DNA from: Prevotella sp.
Lineage (GTDB): Bacteria; Bacteroidota; Bacteroidia; Bacteroidales; Bacteroidaceae
Assembly: GCA_017459445.1 (NCBI GenBank)
Contig: JAFUDJ010000031.1
Coordinates: 62,001 to 126,000, forward strand
Length of the DNA stretch: 64,000 nucleotides
Direction: 5' to 3'
Within the stretch, counting starts at the first letter, position 1; the number at the start of each line of letters is the position of its first letter. A program made the translations under genes and the position numbers. Below, piece by piece: positions 1-9,474 of this stretch. Below the pieces are notes generated by a model. It made no database searches, was not told where the DNA came from, and saw only the letters and a program-made list of their open reading frames with translations.

Positions 1-901
1 TGCGTACGCTCTGCGTGTCCTCGTTGTGGATGACAACGCCTGATGCCACGTCAATTGACTTCACGGCTCCTTCGTACCATACGGTCTGGCGGTTGAAGTT
101 AGACCCCTTGTCTAACGAGAGCTGGCGATGCTCCGTCAGCTGTTGCCCCTGATAGTCCGTGGGGTGGTAGGTCAGGTCGACGGTGAAGCGCAGCGGTCCG
201 TTATCCAGTATGCGATAGTCCTTGTAGCAATAGGGGAAAAGTATCTCGTTGCCGTTCATCAGGGCCGGTGCGCCACATCCTAACGAGGGGCCTACCTTAT
301 AGCAGTCCAGCCCGTAGCCATGGTCGAAGTGGTAAGTGGTCAGCTCCTCCAGAGCCAGCGCCTCTTCTTCCTTGCCCTGCTTCTTCAGCTTCTGGATGGC
401 GGGATGGTTGTCCAGTTCCACCTTGTAGCGCTTCTCCACTTCCAAATCTGGGGTGTTCTTCACCCAGACGTCGTTGCCGAAGGCACGCTCGCCGCTCTTC
501 TGCAGGGCGGGACCATAGAGCCGGTAGGCACCTCGGTCGTTTTCCCAGGCAATATCGTCGACACGCTCAGGATACTGCCGGCCACAGACAAACACTTTCA
601 CGTCGCGCGGCTGTCCCTTGACGATGGTGTAGGTCGCCGTCCCATGGGGGCGCACGCTGGCATCAATGAGAATCTTGCCGTCATGGGTAATCTGGTAGAT
701 GACTTCCTGCCGGACAGCATTGATGACGCGGAAATTCCTTCCGGCGGCAACTCCCAGCCGCTGGTATACGGCCTGCGCGTCCACTTCCACCACCTCCTGC
801 CGCTGCTGGGCGGTGTTGTTCTTCACTTGTACGGTAACTTGCTGGGCACCAGCCGTCATCACCGTCAGTGCCAGCAGCAGACTCATCATTACTTTCTTCA
901 T
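1..901 (-). CDS. DUF4861 family secreted protein (C-terminus outside window)
   Basis: The reverse-strand frame opens with MKKVMMSLLLALTVMTAGAQ, a clear Sec signal peptide, and stays open for 300 codons to the window edge, so the C-terminus is missing. The body, with stretches such as HFDHGYGLDCYKVGPSLGCG and VWYEGAVKSIDVASG, matches my recollection of the DUF4861 family, found in Bacteroidetes polysaccharide-utilisation neighbourhoods; no catalytic role is established. It is probably exported to the periplasm or surface. It lies 20 bp downstream of the dipeptidyl peptidase gene on the same strand and may be co-transcribed with it. The family assignment is from memory of conserved segments and has not been checked. 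Confidence 0.75.
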   Translation of the reverse strand, partial: MKKVMMSLLLALTVMTAGAQQVTVQVKNNTAQQRQEVVEVDAQAVYQRLGVAAGRNFRVINAVRQEVIYQITHDGKILIDASVRPHGTATYTIVKGQPRDVKVFVCGRQYPERVDDIAWENDRGAYRLYGPALQKSGERAFGNDVWVKNTPDLEVEKRYKVELDNHPAIQKLKKQGKEEEALALEELTTYHFDHGYGLDCYKVGPSLGCGAPALMNGNEILFPYCYKDYRILDNGPLRFTVDLTYHPTDYQGQQLTEHRQLSLDKGSNFNRQTVWYEGAVKSIDVASGVVIHNEDTQSVR

Positions 902-921
902 AGCTCTTTTCTTATTTGTAA

Positions 922-3126
922 TTAGTTTTTAAGTTCTTTCTCAAAGAAGTCACAGCACTGGCGGAACAGATGGTTGCGCGTGTTGCCGCCGTAGATGCTG
1001 TGGTTGCGGTTGGTATACACCAGCTGGCGGAAGTCCTTGTCGGCCTGCACCAGTGCTTCGGTGTACTCTGCCGTGTTGCGGTAGTGCACATTATCGTCGG
1101 CCATGCCATGACAGAGCAGCAAGGCGCCGTGCAGACTGCCAACGCGGGCTATCGGACAGTCGTCGTAACCCGTGGGGTTCTCCTGCGGTGTACGCATGAA
1201 ACGCTCCGTATAGATGGTGTCGTAGTAGCGCCACGACGTAGGAGGTGCTATGGCAATACCGGCGCGGAACACCGCCCTGCCTTCCGACATGGACATCAGC
1301 GTGTTGAAGCCGCCGTAGCTCCAGCCCCAGATGCCGATACGCTCCTTGTCGACATAGGGCAGGCTGCCTAACCACAGGGCCGCCTCCACCTGGTCGCGAG
1401 CTTCCAGCACGCCAAGCTGCCGGTAGGTGCATTTCTCAAACTCGGCTCCCCGGCCGCCCGTTCCCCTGTTATCCACACAGACGCAGACGAACCCTTGCTG
1501 GCAGAGATACTGTTCCAGCAGTGCCCCTTGTCCGCACATGCCGTTGCTCCATGCGTCTTTCACCTGCTGGCTGCCGGGACCGCCATACTGGTACATGACG
1601 ACTGGATAGCGCTTAGAGGCATCGAAGCCGGCAGGTTTCACAAGCCAGCCGTTCAGCGTCACGCCTTCCGAGGTGGTGAAGCAGAAGAGGCTCCGCTCGC
1701 CCATGTCGTATTCCTTCAGCGCATCGCGCAGTGCCTGGTTGTCGACGAGCGTTGCCAGCGGCTTACCGCTATGGTTGCATACTGTATATACGAACGGGGT
1801 GTCCAGATTACTCCATGTATGGATGAAGTACTGCCAGTTGCTGCTGAAGACGGCCGTGCTCCACCCTGCCTTCGGCGTCAGGCACTCCCGCCTGCCGTCC
1901 TTGCGGGCCACCCACACACGCTGGTCGGTAGCCCCGTTCTCATGCGAGGCATAGTAGGCATTGCCGCTCTTCTCGTCATAGCCATAGACGGCGCTGACTT
2001 CGTAGTCGCCACGTTCTATTTGCCGCAGCAGCTGTCCGTTCAGGTTGTAGAGATACAGGTGCATATTGCCGTCGCGGTCGCTGGGCAGCAGGATGTGCTG
2101 GCCGCTGATGCGCAAGCCACTCACGGCCTCTTCGCGGATATACTTGTCCGACCGGTCCTCGACAGCCAGCTTGCTGACGGTGCTCAGTGGATTTACCATA
2201 TAGACGCGCAGGCAGTCTTGATGCCGGTTCAGCGTACACACCGCTACACGGCTGGCATCGTCAGTCGCCACAATGCGCGGTATGTAGCCGTCGGCGTCCA
2301 TAGGCACCTCCAACTGCCGCGTGCGGCGACTCTCTATGTCGTAGCTCCACACGCTGACGGCAGCATTCTGCCCACCCGCTATCGGATACTTGTAGGTGTA
2401 GAAGCCGGGATAGTCGGCGAACTCGCTGCGCTCGGGCCTCAGCCCCTTGAACAGCGGCATGGAGTACTCCTTGACATGACGCTCGTCGTAGCGCACCCAC
2501 ACCAGCTGCCGGCTGTCGGCGGTGAACACCATGGCACGCTCCACGCCGAACTCCTCCTCGTTCACCCAGTCGGGAATGCCATTGATGACGGCGTTGGCCT
2601 CGCCGTCCTTCGTCACCTGCACCTCAGCATTGTCGTAAAGCAACTTCACTATATAGATATTGTTCGCGCGTACGAAAGCAACCTGCAGCCCGTCGGGCGA
2701 AAACAGGGGCGCCTGCTGCGGCCCGCCGTCCGACAGCGGCGTGGCGCGGTTGTTGCGCACATCATACAGATAATAGCTTGCAGTGTACGAGCGGCGGTAA
2801 ATGCGCTTCACATCCGTCTCGATAAGCAGCCGCCGACCGTCGGCACTCAACTGGTAGCCCTCCACGGTACCGATGGTGCTGCCCTTCACCGTGGCGGCAT
2901 CGAACAGCACGCCCACTTCCCTACCCGTCTTGAACGAGTAGAGCACGATGCGCCTGCCGTCGTCGCTTATCTGTGCATACGTCTCGCCGTCGGGCATCGC
3001 CGTCACGGCTCTCATGCCTTCCGCCCGAAGCGCACCCCCCGTCACATCCGTCAGCGTCAGTCTTTTGCCTGCCACTGCCGTCAGCGCTAGCAGCAGCGAA
3101 AGTGTTATCACGATGTATCTTCTCAT
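922..3126 (-). CDS. Dipeptidyl peptidase IV-like S9 serine peptidase
   Basis: A 734-residue secreted peptidase that removes dipeptides from peptide N-termini in the periplasm or at the surface. MRRYIVITLSLLLALTAVAG is a signal peptide. Residues from about 40 to 480 form the DPP-IV beta-propeller and the C-terminal third is the alpha/beta hydrolase. The nucleophile lies in GWSYGG (S603), the acid in HGMADDNVH (about D677) and the histidine in NHSIYGG (H709), so the triad is complete. I place the start at 3126 because the signal peptide begins there. The same frame stays open to 3264, but that extension runs through the tracrRNA and its terminator. The DUF4861 gene follows on the same strand. 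Confidence 0.93.
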   Translation of the reverse strand: MRRYIVITLSLLLALTAVAGKRLTLTDVTGGALRAEGMRAVTAMPDGETYAQISDDGRRIVLYSFKTGREVGVLFDAATVKGSTIGTVEGYQLSADGRRLLIETDVKRIYRRSYTASYYLYDVRNNRATPLSDGGPQQAPLFSPDGLQVAFVRANNIYIVKLLYDNAEVQVTKDGEANAVINGIPDWVNEEEFGVERAMVFTADSRQLVWVRYDERHVKEYSMPLFKGLRPERSEFADYPGFYTYKYPIAGGQNAAVSVWSYDIESRRTRQLEVPMDADGYIPRIVATDDASRVAVCTLNRHQDCLRVYMVNPLSTVSKLAVEDRSDKYIREEAVSGLRISGQHILLPSDRDGNMHLYLYNLNGQLLRQIERGDYEVSAVYGYDEKSGNAYYASHENGATDQRVWVARKDGRRECLTPKAGWSTAVFSSNWQYFIHTWSNLDTPFVYTVCNHSGKPLATLVDNQALRDALKEYDMGERSLFCFTTSEGVTLNGWLVKPAGFDASKRYPVVMYQYGGPGSQQVKDAWSNGMCGQGALLEQYLCQQGFVCVCVDNRGTGGRGAEFEKCTYRQLGVLEARDQVEAALWLGSLPYVDKERIGIWGWSYGGFNTLMSMSEGRAVFRAGIAIAPPTSWRYYDTIYTERFMRTPQENPTGYDDCPIARVGSLHGALLLCHGMADDNVHYRNTAEYTEALVQADKDFRQLVYTNRNHSIYGGNTRNHLFRQCCDFFEKELKN

Positions 3127-3216
3127 GGTCCTCTTTTGTTTTACGGCTACAAAATTAGGCAAAATTTCTGATATAACGCCCCTTTTCGCAAAATAAAAAC
3201 AAAAATAACACCAAAT

Positions 3217-3316
3217 AAAAAGTCCACCGTTTAAGGACGATGGACCGGGACCTAATGTTTTCACAACGGAATAATCCTTATTGTGATTTGCTAAAAATTA
3301 GTGCAGGAATAAACAG
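3217..3316 (-). ncRNA. tracrRNA of the type II-C CRISPR system
   Basis: Read on the minus strand, positions 3315 to 3281 match the array repeat with gaps, including AATTTTTAGCAAATCACAA, which can pair with the crRNA form of the repeat (GTTGTGATTTGCT...). The anti-repeat is followed by AAGGATTATTCC, a small nexus-like stem, then GTTGTGAAAACATT. It ends in a GTCCATCG/CGGTGGAC stem (3245-3238 with 3229-3222) and TTTTT, an intrinsic terminator. The layout matches what I recall of Bacteroidetes tracrRNAs. The only promoter-like signal is weak (ATTATTTG near 3322-3329), so the 5' end is approximate. Its usual partner, cas9, is absent from this locus. Confidence 0.82.
3222..3245 (-). terminator. tracrRNA terminator hairpin
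   Basis: Eight-base-pair stem GTCCATCG/CGGTGGAC (one G-U pair) with an eight-base loop, followed on the minus strand by TTTTT at 3221-3217. Confidence 0.8.
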
Positions 3317-3365
3317 AAAAAACAAATAATGTTGCTTGCAGAGTTTTTTTTTCGTTTTTTTGTTG

Positions 3366-3373
3366 TAACTTTG
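3366..3373 (+). promoter_or_regulatory. Bacteroidetes -7 box upstream of the methyltransferase
   Basis: TAACTTTG fits the TAnnTTTG -7 consensus and lies 31 bp before the methyltransferase start. No clear -33 TTTG is seen at the right distance. In ordinary type II-C loci this position, divergent from the tracrRNA, would drive cas9. Confidence 0.45.
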
Positions 3374-3403
3374 CACTCACAATTGTAAAGATACGTCATC
3401 ATA

Positions 3404-4510
3404 ATGATTCAACATACAAACAGAGCCGCTGATTTCTCCCACATAAAAGAGTGCATTGCAGGGAGTGTCTATTACGACAACAATCATTCTGTTGTCGCTA
3501 ATGGCGATTCTCAAAAAGTGCTTCAACAAATACCCGACCATTCTGTTTCGCTGATTCTGACAGACCCGCCTTATCATAGCACAAAGAAAGAGAATATTAT
3601 CAATGACAAAGCCTTTGATTCCGACGAGGATTTTCTGGCATGGATGGAAGTATTTGCTAAAGAATGGAAGCGTATATTGCGGCCGAATGGCTCAGGCTTT
3701 ATGTTTTGTTCGTCTGCAATGGAGGCAAAATTGGAGCATATGCTTTCCAAATACTTTAATGTTCTCTCTCATATCGTATGGACCAAGCCAAATGAGCCTG
3801 GCTATGATGGATGGAAAGGCAAGATGAAAAAAGAAGCATTACGCCAATGGTATCCACAATCGGAAAGGATTATTTTTTTTGAACCAGCGACTGAAGGAAA
3901 CCTCAAACGCTCTGGCTTTGGCAACATGCTCAAAGAAGCCCGTTCAAAATGCGGAATGTCAATGCACGAACTGACCGCCATAATAGGGGCTCATGGGAAG
4001 GTTAATCATGGTGGAGCCGTTTCTAATTGGGAGTCGGGCAGAAATATTCCGAGTCGTGAGCAATACGAAAAAATTTGTAATGCCTTGTCTGAGAATGGTC
4101 TTGAAGAACCTATGCCATGTTACGAAGATGCTATACGTCCCTTTGAAGTGAGTGCAGATGTAGAGTTTACCGACGTTTGGACATTCCCCTCAGTTAAGCA
4201 ATACGAAGGAAAGCATCCTGCAGAAAAGCCAATTGATATGCTGGAGCATTGCATTATGGCCAGTACATTCGAAAACGACATTGTTCTTGATTGCTTTGCT
4301 GGCTCTGGCAGTACATTGATTGCAGCTCTGAAAACCGGTCGATATGCTGTAGGTGTCGAAATAGACGAGAACTGGTGCAAGGCTATCAAAGACCGTTTGG
4401 AAATAGTCGGTGATATGGACTTCAAGCAGTTGGAGGGCTATAAACTCATGAAAGGAACTGCAACAAGAAGAAAGAAGAAAGAGACCGTTCAAATGGCCTC
4501 CTTCTTCTGA
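3404..4510 (+). CDS. Beta-class site-specific DNA methyltransferase with an internal HTH
   Basis: A 368-residue N6-adenine/N4-cytosine methyltransferase. The catalytic motif DPPY is at residues 54-57 and the AdoMet-binding motif DCFAGSGST at about 296-304; this order defines the beta class. Between them, at about 180-225, lies an XRE-like helix-turn-helix segment (MLKEARSKCGMSMHEL ... VSNWESGRNIPSREQYEKI), seen in some phage and Bacteroidetes methyltransferases and possibly an autoregulatory or target-recognition module. It converges with the nuclease gene, leaving 9 bp between the stops, and is inferred to protect the host from that nuclease. The gene is AT-richer than the flanking core genes. 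Recognition sequence unknown. Confidence 0.92.
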   Translation: MIQHTNRAADFSHIKECIAGSVYYDNNHSVVANGDSQKVLQQIPDHSVSLILTDPPYHSTKKENIINDKAFDSDEDFLAWMEVFAKEWKRILRPNGSGFMFCSSAMEAKLEHMLSKYFNVLSHIVWTKPNEPGYDGWKGKMKKEALRQWYPQSERIIFFEPATEGNLKRSGFGNMLKEARSKCGMSMHELTAIIGAHGKVNHGGAVSNWESGRNIPSREQYEKICNALSENGLEEPMPCYEDAIRPFEVSADVEFTDVWTFPSVKQYEGKHPAEKPIDMLEHCIMASTFENDIVLDCFAGSGSTLIAALKTGRYAVGVEIDENWCKAIKDRLEIVGDMDFKQLEGYKLMKGTATRRKKKETVQMASFF

Positions 4511-4519
4511 TGCTATACC

Positions 4520-5476
4520 TCAAATCCAATTATTCTTTTTCAGAATCCGTTTCATCCAGTCAAGCGTTCCTTCCACACCTTTGTCGGCTACGGTGACGTT
4601 GCAATGGTGGTGTCCCCAGCCAAGATTATATAAGCGATGGTTAAACTGCCCAGACCTCAGTTCGTGAATATGGAACAGACTGGTATTCGTAATTGTGAGG
4701 TCTGGAACTTCGCGGCCTTCTGCTTGTATCATCTTTGAGGAAAACCCCATTGCAGACATCTTTTCCAAGCAAAGTGGACAAATAGTATTTCCATCATTGT
4801 CGATGATGCGTTCCTGTTTAAGCCAGTCGGTATCATCCACTCCATTTTCGTGCGCTTCCTTCAATATGGTGTCTCTGCGCTTTTCTAAATATGCTTTTTG
4901 GTCGCCGCTTGTTTCAAGGAATGTCTCAATGTCATAGCATGACCAAAACAGATATTCCAGCTGAAGTTTGCACAAGCTGATAGTTTTCGTGTCAGCGTAT
5001 TCATAAACCCGTATGCCTGCGCCTTTCATCTTCGAGGTGTTATATCCCTCGACTATTTTCTCTTGGCCTGCCGATGTGGTAGCAGGAACACGCGCAACAT
5101 ATTCACCCCCAAGAGGAGCTTTTCTTGACGACGCTGGTTTCCATCCTTTCTTTATGCCATAGGTATTCCACTGCCATCGCGTTTCATAGAACACCAACAG
5201 GTTCTTTCCAAGTTTCAAACCTTGCATCTTGAGAATTGTTTCTGCTCCTGGCGCAAAATAGTCTTCTGGCTTAATCAGTACGATAAAACCATGTTCGTAT
5301 TTACCGTTTAAGGATGGTGCTGTATTGCAAACCTCATAATCCGCATAAGGAATCAATACTGTGCCATTTCGTAAGACACGGTTCTGATATATCACATCGT
5401 CATCAGCACCTCTCGTTTGACTGGTCTTGTAAATCTTTGTTTGAACGGGTGTAAACAAGGTGGTTTTCTTTTTCAT
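4520..5476 (-). CDS. Probable HNH-type restriction endonuclease (possibly BstXI-like)
   Basis: 318 residues. The C-terminal part has CPLCLEKM, then HIHELRSGQFNHRLYNLGWGH and HHCNVTV, a cysteine/histidine arrangement typical of HNH/beta-beta-alpha-metal nucleases (inference). The N-terminal 200 residues match nothing I can name with certainty; overall it recalls BstXI-type restriction enzymes. It lies directly downstream of a small XRE regulator and opposite a methyltransferase, the standard layout of a controller-protein restriction-modification system. I take the ATG at 5476, two bases after the regulator's stop; the in-frame TTG at 5485 would overlap it. Confidence 0.68.
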   Translation of the reverse strand: MKKKTTLFTPVQTKIYKTSQTRGADDDVIYQNRVLRNGTVLIPYADYEVCNTAPSLNGKYEHGFIVLIKPEDYFAPGAETILKMQGLKLGKNLLVFYETRWQWNTYGIKKGWKPASSRKAPLGGEYVARVPATTSAGQEKIVEGYNTSKMKGAGIRVYEYADTKTISLCKLQLEYLFWSCYDIETFLETSGDQKAYLEKRRDTILKEAHENGVDDTDWLKQERIIDNDGNTICPLCLEKMSAMGFSSKMIQAEGREVPDLTITNTSLFHIHELRSGQFNHRLYNLGWGHHHCNVTVADKGVEGTLDWMKRILKKNNWI

Positions 5477-5478
5477 AA

Positions 5479-5697
5479 TCAGCAAAATGATTCGTCGTTA
5501 AAGAACATGCGCACAGACACTTTAAGTGCATGGGCAATCTTTTCAATATTCACAATAGAAACGTTGCGTTTGCCATTTTCAACACTTGCTATATAACTTC
5601 TATCCAAATCAGCAGCATAGGCAATATCCTTCTGCGAGAGTTCTTTCTCCTCCCTTATTGCCTTGATGCGCTGACCTATTCTCTCTTTTATGTCCAT
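5479..5697 (-). CDS. XRE-family controller (C-protein-like) regulator
   Basis: A 72-residue single-domain helix-turn-helix protein (MDIKERIGQRIKAIREEKEL ... LSQKDIAYAADLDRSYIASV ... NVSIVNIEKIAHALKV). Size, fold and position immediately before the nuclease gene fit restriction-modification controller proteins, which delay nuclease expression until the DNA is methylated. ATG codons at 5697 and 5703 are both possible; the upstream promoter excludes the longer frame that begins at 5757. The nuclease start follows the stop by two bases, so translation is probably coupled. Confidence 0.88.
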   Translation of the reverse strand: MDIKERIGQRIKAIREEKELSQKDIAYAADLDRSYIASVENGKRNVSIVNIEKIAHALKVSVRMFFNDESFC

Positions 5698-5726
5698 AAT
5701 CATATGTATTTTTCGTAATTTGGGTA

Positions 5727-5758
5727 CAAAATTACTTGATTGTTGCCAATAAGTCAAA
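5727..5758 (-). promoter_or_regulatory. Promoter of the XRE-nuclease operon
   Basis: On the minus strand TTTG (5758-5755) is followed after 20 bp by TAATTTTG (5734-5727), a full Bacteroidetes consensus. It overlaps the 5' end of the divergent YhcG-like reading frame. Confidence 0.75.
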
Positions 5759-6681
5759 GACTATAAGTCACACCCTGTTAATAAACCAAAAGTGTCTGTT
5801 GAAGAATCCTATCAAACTGGCCATCCTCCAAGGACAATATGAGGCAGCAAAAGGGGTGAACCGCATTCAGCTTGCTGTCTATTTCGGCATAGGCAAGTAT
5901 ATCTCGCTGAACACCCGTAATGGCAAGTGGGGAACGGGAGCCTTGGAGGCTATCAGCCAGATTTTGCACGAAGAACTGCCTGGATTGCGAGGATATTCTG
6001 CATCAAGTATGAAAAATATGCGGAAGTTCTACGAGAATTGGCTAATGCTTGACCCTAATTCGTCAGTCATAGCCGATGATTATAATTCGGCAAGTGTACT
6101 TGCCGAATTGGAATCCAATAAATCGACAAGTGCAATTGTCGATTTACAAAACCACGAAATCGACATCTACCAATCTATACGAATTCCAGAAACCAAGGAG
6201 TTTCCTGTTGAAGATTTCTTTAGAGTTCCATTCACTCAGCATATACGCATAATCGAAGGGGTAAAAGATTTAGATGCTCAATACTATTATATCCATCGTG
6301 TAGCGGAAGAGAACCTTACAGAAAAAGGAATCATACAACTTATAAAAGCCAACGCTTACGGCCAGCGCCACACGATGCCAAGCAACTTTTCTCAAAACAT
6401 TCCTGACGCAGCACTGGCTCGCAAGGCTGTGATGATGTTCAAGGACTCCTATCTGCTGGACTTTATCAACGTAGAACAGATTGGGGAACGAGAGACCATT
6501 GATGTGGACGAGCGAGAGGTTGAGCAACAGATAGTACAGAACATCAAGCAATTCATCATGACCTTTGGCCGTGACTTCACCTTCGTTGGCAATCGTTGCA
6601 ACTTACAAAACAACTACCGACATGCCAGAAGAGCTGCGCCGTACGCTGCCCGACATAGAAGAACTAAAGAAACTGCTCTAA
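5736..6681 (+). pseudogene. YhcG/DUF1016 nuclease gene with the catalytic core deleted
   Basis: From about residue 25 the protein is a clear DUF1016 N-terminal domain (AILQGQYEAAKGVNRIQLAV, KWGTGALEAISQ, GYSASSMKNMRKFYENW), followed by the middle region ending FGRDFTFVGNR. At about 6590-6600 the expected PDDEXK nuclease core is missing. The reading frame shifts, and in the next frame the family's usual C-terminus appears (ATYKTTTDMPEELRRTLPDI then EELKKLL and a stop at 6681). So roughly 80 residues, including the active site, were removed by an out-of-frame deletion. The N-terminal 24 residues are also atypical, suggesting loss at the 5' end. The remnant ends 7 bp before cas1. Confidence 0.8.
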
Positions 6682-6688
6682 ACAGCCT

Positions 6689-7959
<1,271 letters not shown>

Positions 7960-7999
7960 AAAAGGAGAATCTCATCTTAGCGATGAAACTCCCCTTTTT
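7960..7999 (+). terminator. Possible terminator after cas2
   Basis: AAAAGGAG at 7960-7967 can pair with CTCCCCTTTT at 7989-7998 with a two-base bulge, followed by T residues. It could end the cas1-cas2 transcript. Weak stem. Confidence 0.35.
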
Positions 8000-8068
8000 C
8001 CTTGCAGCATTTTTTCTTTTCTAAATTTCTTTGCAAGCATCTGATTATCAGCATCTTTCTCCAATCCA

Positions 8069-8483
8069 GATGTTTATGCCACTGCAAAGGTACTAATTTT
8101 TTAGCAAATCACAACAGGCCGTTGGTTCGATAGTTAAAGATATTGATGTTTATGCCACTGCAAAGGTACTAATTTTTTAGCAAATCACAACCTTATGGAT
8201 ATTAAAAAGATGGGGTCAAATGATGTTTATGCCACTGCAAAGGTACTAATTTTTTAGCAAATCACAACTCGCTTCTTTACCAATGTTATGTTCAGTTTGA
8301 TGTTTATGCCACTGCAAAGGTACTAATTTTTTAGCAAATCACAACAGCCTGCTCAATTTGATGGTAACTCGGTTGGATGTTTATGCCACTGCAAAGGTAC
8401 TAATTTTTTAGCAAATCACAACCTCGTTCCTTACTGCAAAAGTCACACACCAGATGTTTATGCCACTGCAAAGGTATTAATTT
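8069..8483 (-). CRISPR. Type II-C CRISPR array, five spacers
   Basis: Five identical 47-nt repeats start at 8069, 8145, 8222, 8299 and 8376. A sixth at 8453 keeps about 31 nt and then degenerates. Spacers are 29, 30, 30, 30 and 30 nt (8116-8144, 8192-8221, 8269-8298, 8346-8375, 8423-8452). The tracrRNA anti-repeat shows that the crRNA form reads GTTGTGATTTGCT... on the minus strand, so transcription runs towards cas2. In that orientation each full repeat contains TTG, 19 bp, then TACCTTTG, a complete Bacteroidetes promoter, so each unit could start its own crRNA. I recognise no spacer target in this window. Confidence 0.98.
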
Positions 8484-8527
8484 AAAGTCCATAATCTCCT
8501 ATTTGGAAACAAAGGCATCCCTCCGGC

Positions 8528-8968
8528 TCACCACGCATAGTCAGTCGTTTCGCCGTCGAACTCCAGGGGGCCTTGCCAGCCGGCTTGCCGGCAGACGGAG
8601 CGGATGACGGCGAGGTAGTCGGGGGTGATGGGGCGCTGGCCGTTGTGGTATTGGTAGTAGGTGGAGCGGCAGTTGTGGGCGATGAGGCTGTCCTTGATGA
8701 ACCGCTGCACGGAATAGGGCATGTCGCGGTAGAAGCGGGTCTTCATGCCGACGGGCATGGCGACGGGCTGGTTGTCGCGGAACAGGTCGCACGCACCGTC
8801 GGCAGCCTTCTGGTAATGGGGGCTGACGCAGGTGGCGAGGTGCCTGTCAGGGGCTATGTACTGGCCGACTTCCCATCGCAGGCAATGCTCGCGGCGGGGG
8901 CAGTCGGCTCTGAAGCAGCAGAGGTAGCCATCGGCCTTCTGGCGGAACAGGGTTTCTTTGTCTTGCAT
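8528..8968 (-). CDS. Small cysteine-rich Bacteroidales protein (DUF6078-like)
   Basis: 146 residues from MQDKETLFRQKADGYLCCF. The cluster C-x-ADCPRREHCLRWEVG near the N-terminus may bind a metal; the C-terminal half (KDSLIAHNCRSTYYQYHNG, then PDYLAVIRSVCRQAGW) is basic and may be helical. I believe this is the DUF6078 family, widespread in Bacteroidales and uncharacterised. The start at 8968 is chosen because the promoter -7 box (9000-8993) makes the upstream in-frame ATG at 8995 unusable. Confidence 0.7.
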   Translation of the reverse strand: MQDKETLFRQKADGYLCCFRADCPRREHCLRWEVGQYIAPDRHLATCVSPHYQKAADGACDLFRDNQPVAMPVGMKTRFYRDMPYSVQRFIKDSLIAHNCRSTYYQYHNGQRPITPDYLAVIRSVCRQAGWQGPLEFDGETTDYAW

Positions 8969-8992
8969 ACGTCGTTTCTGGGTTTGATGTTG

Positions 8993-9024
8993 CAAAGGTA
9001 GTCATTATAATTTTAATTACCAAA
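8993..9024 (-). promoter_or_regulatory. Promoter of the DUF6078-like gene
   Basis: Minus-strand TTTG (9024-9021), 20 bp, TACCTTTG (9000-8993). Full Bacteroidetes consensus. Confidence 0.75.
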
Positions 9025-9037
9025 CAAAAATCATAAA

Positions 9038-9444
9038 ATATAACTACATAACTACATGAGGCTTGCAACTCGTTGTTTAATAGACGAATAGACTATGTAG
9101 TTTAACTACACGAAACTACATGTAACTACACAAAATTGGCTAAAACGCGTAGAAAATGCTTGTAAAATCGCTGTAACTTAGTGATATTCAGTTTGTTTTT
9201 TGAATGTTCAAAATGAAAAAACAAATTGTTTTTACGGGAAAAACAAGTTGTTTTTCCTATGAAAACAACTTGTATGGGGCATCAAAGAATTGTCAATGTG
9301 ACTTGTATGGGCGAACGGCCGAGGGGGTAAAAAGGGGCGTTTTGGGCCGTTTTATGTAGTTTCATGTAGTTTCGTGTAGTTAAACTACATGATGTAAACT
9401 GCTGATTAGCAACGTGATAAGTCGCGCTGTGTAGTTATGTAGTT
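9038..9444. repeat. Left long direct repeat with AACTACA iterons
   Basis: A 407-bp segment repeated in the same orientation at 23938-24342. Each end carries clustered AACTACA / TGTAGTT heptamers: forward copies on the left, inverted copies on the right, about six on each side. Inner copies are spaced 10 bp apart (TGTAGTTTCATGTAGTTTCG). The roughly 220-bp core includes GGAAAAACAA-G-TTGTTTTTCC, a perfect 10-bp palindrome with one central base, near AT-rich sequence. No gene is seen in it. This looks like a protein-binding replication or recombination site. Confidence 0.9.
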
Positions 9445-9474
9445 AGTTTTACGATTTTTTTCTCAGGAAATATT

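Noticed and set aside
3127..3264. N-terminal extension of the peptidase gene in the same frame
   Set aside because: It overlaps the tracrRNA and its terminator, and a normal signal peptide begins at 3126.
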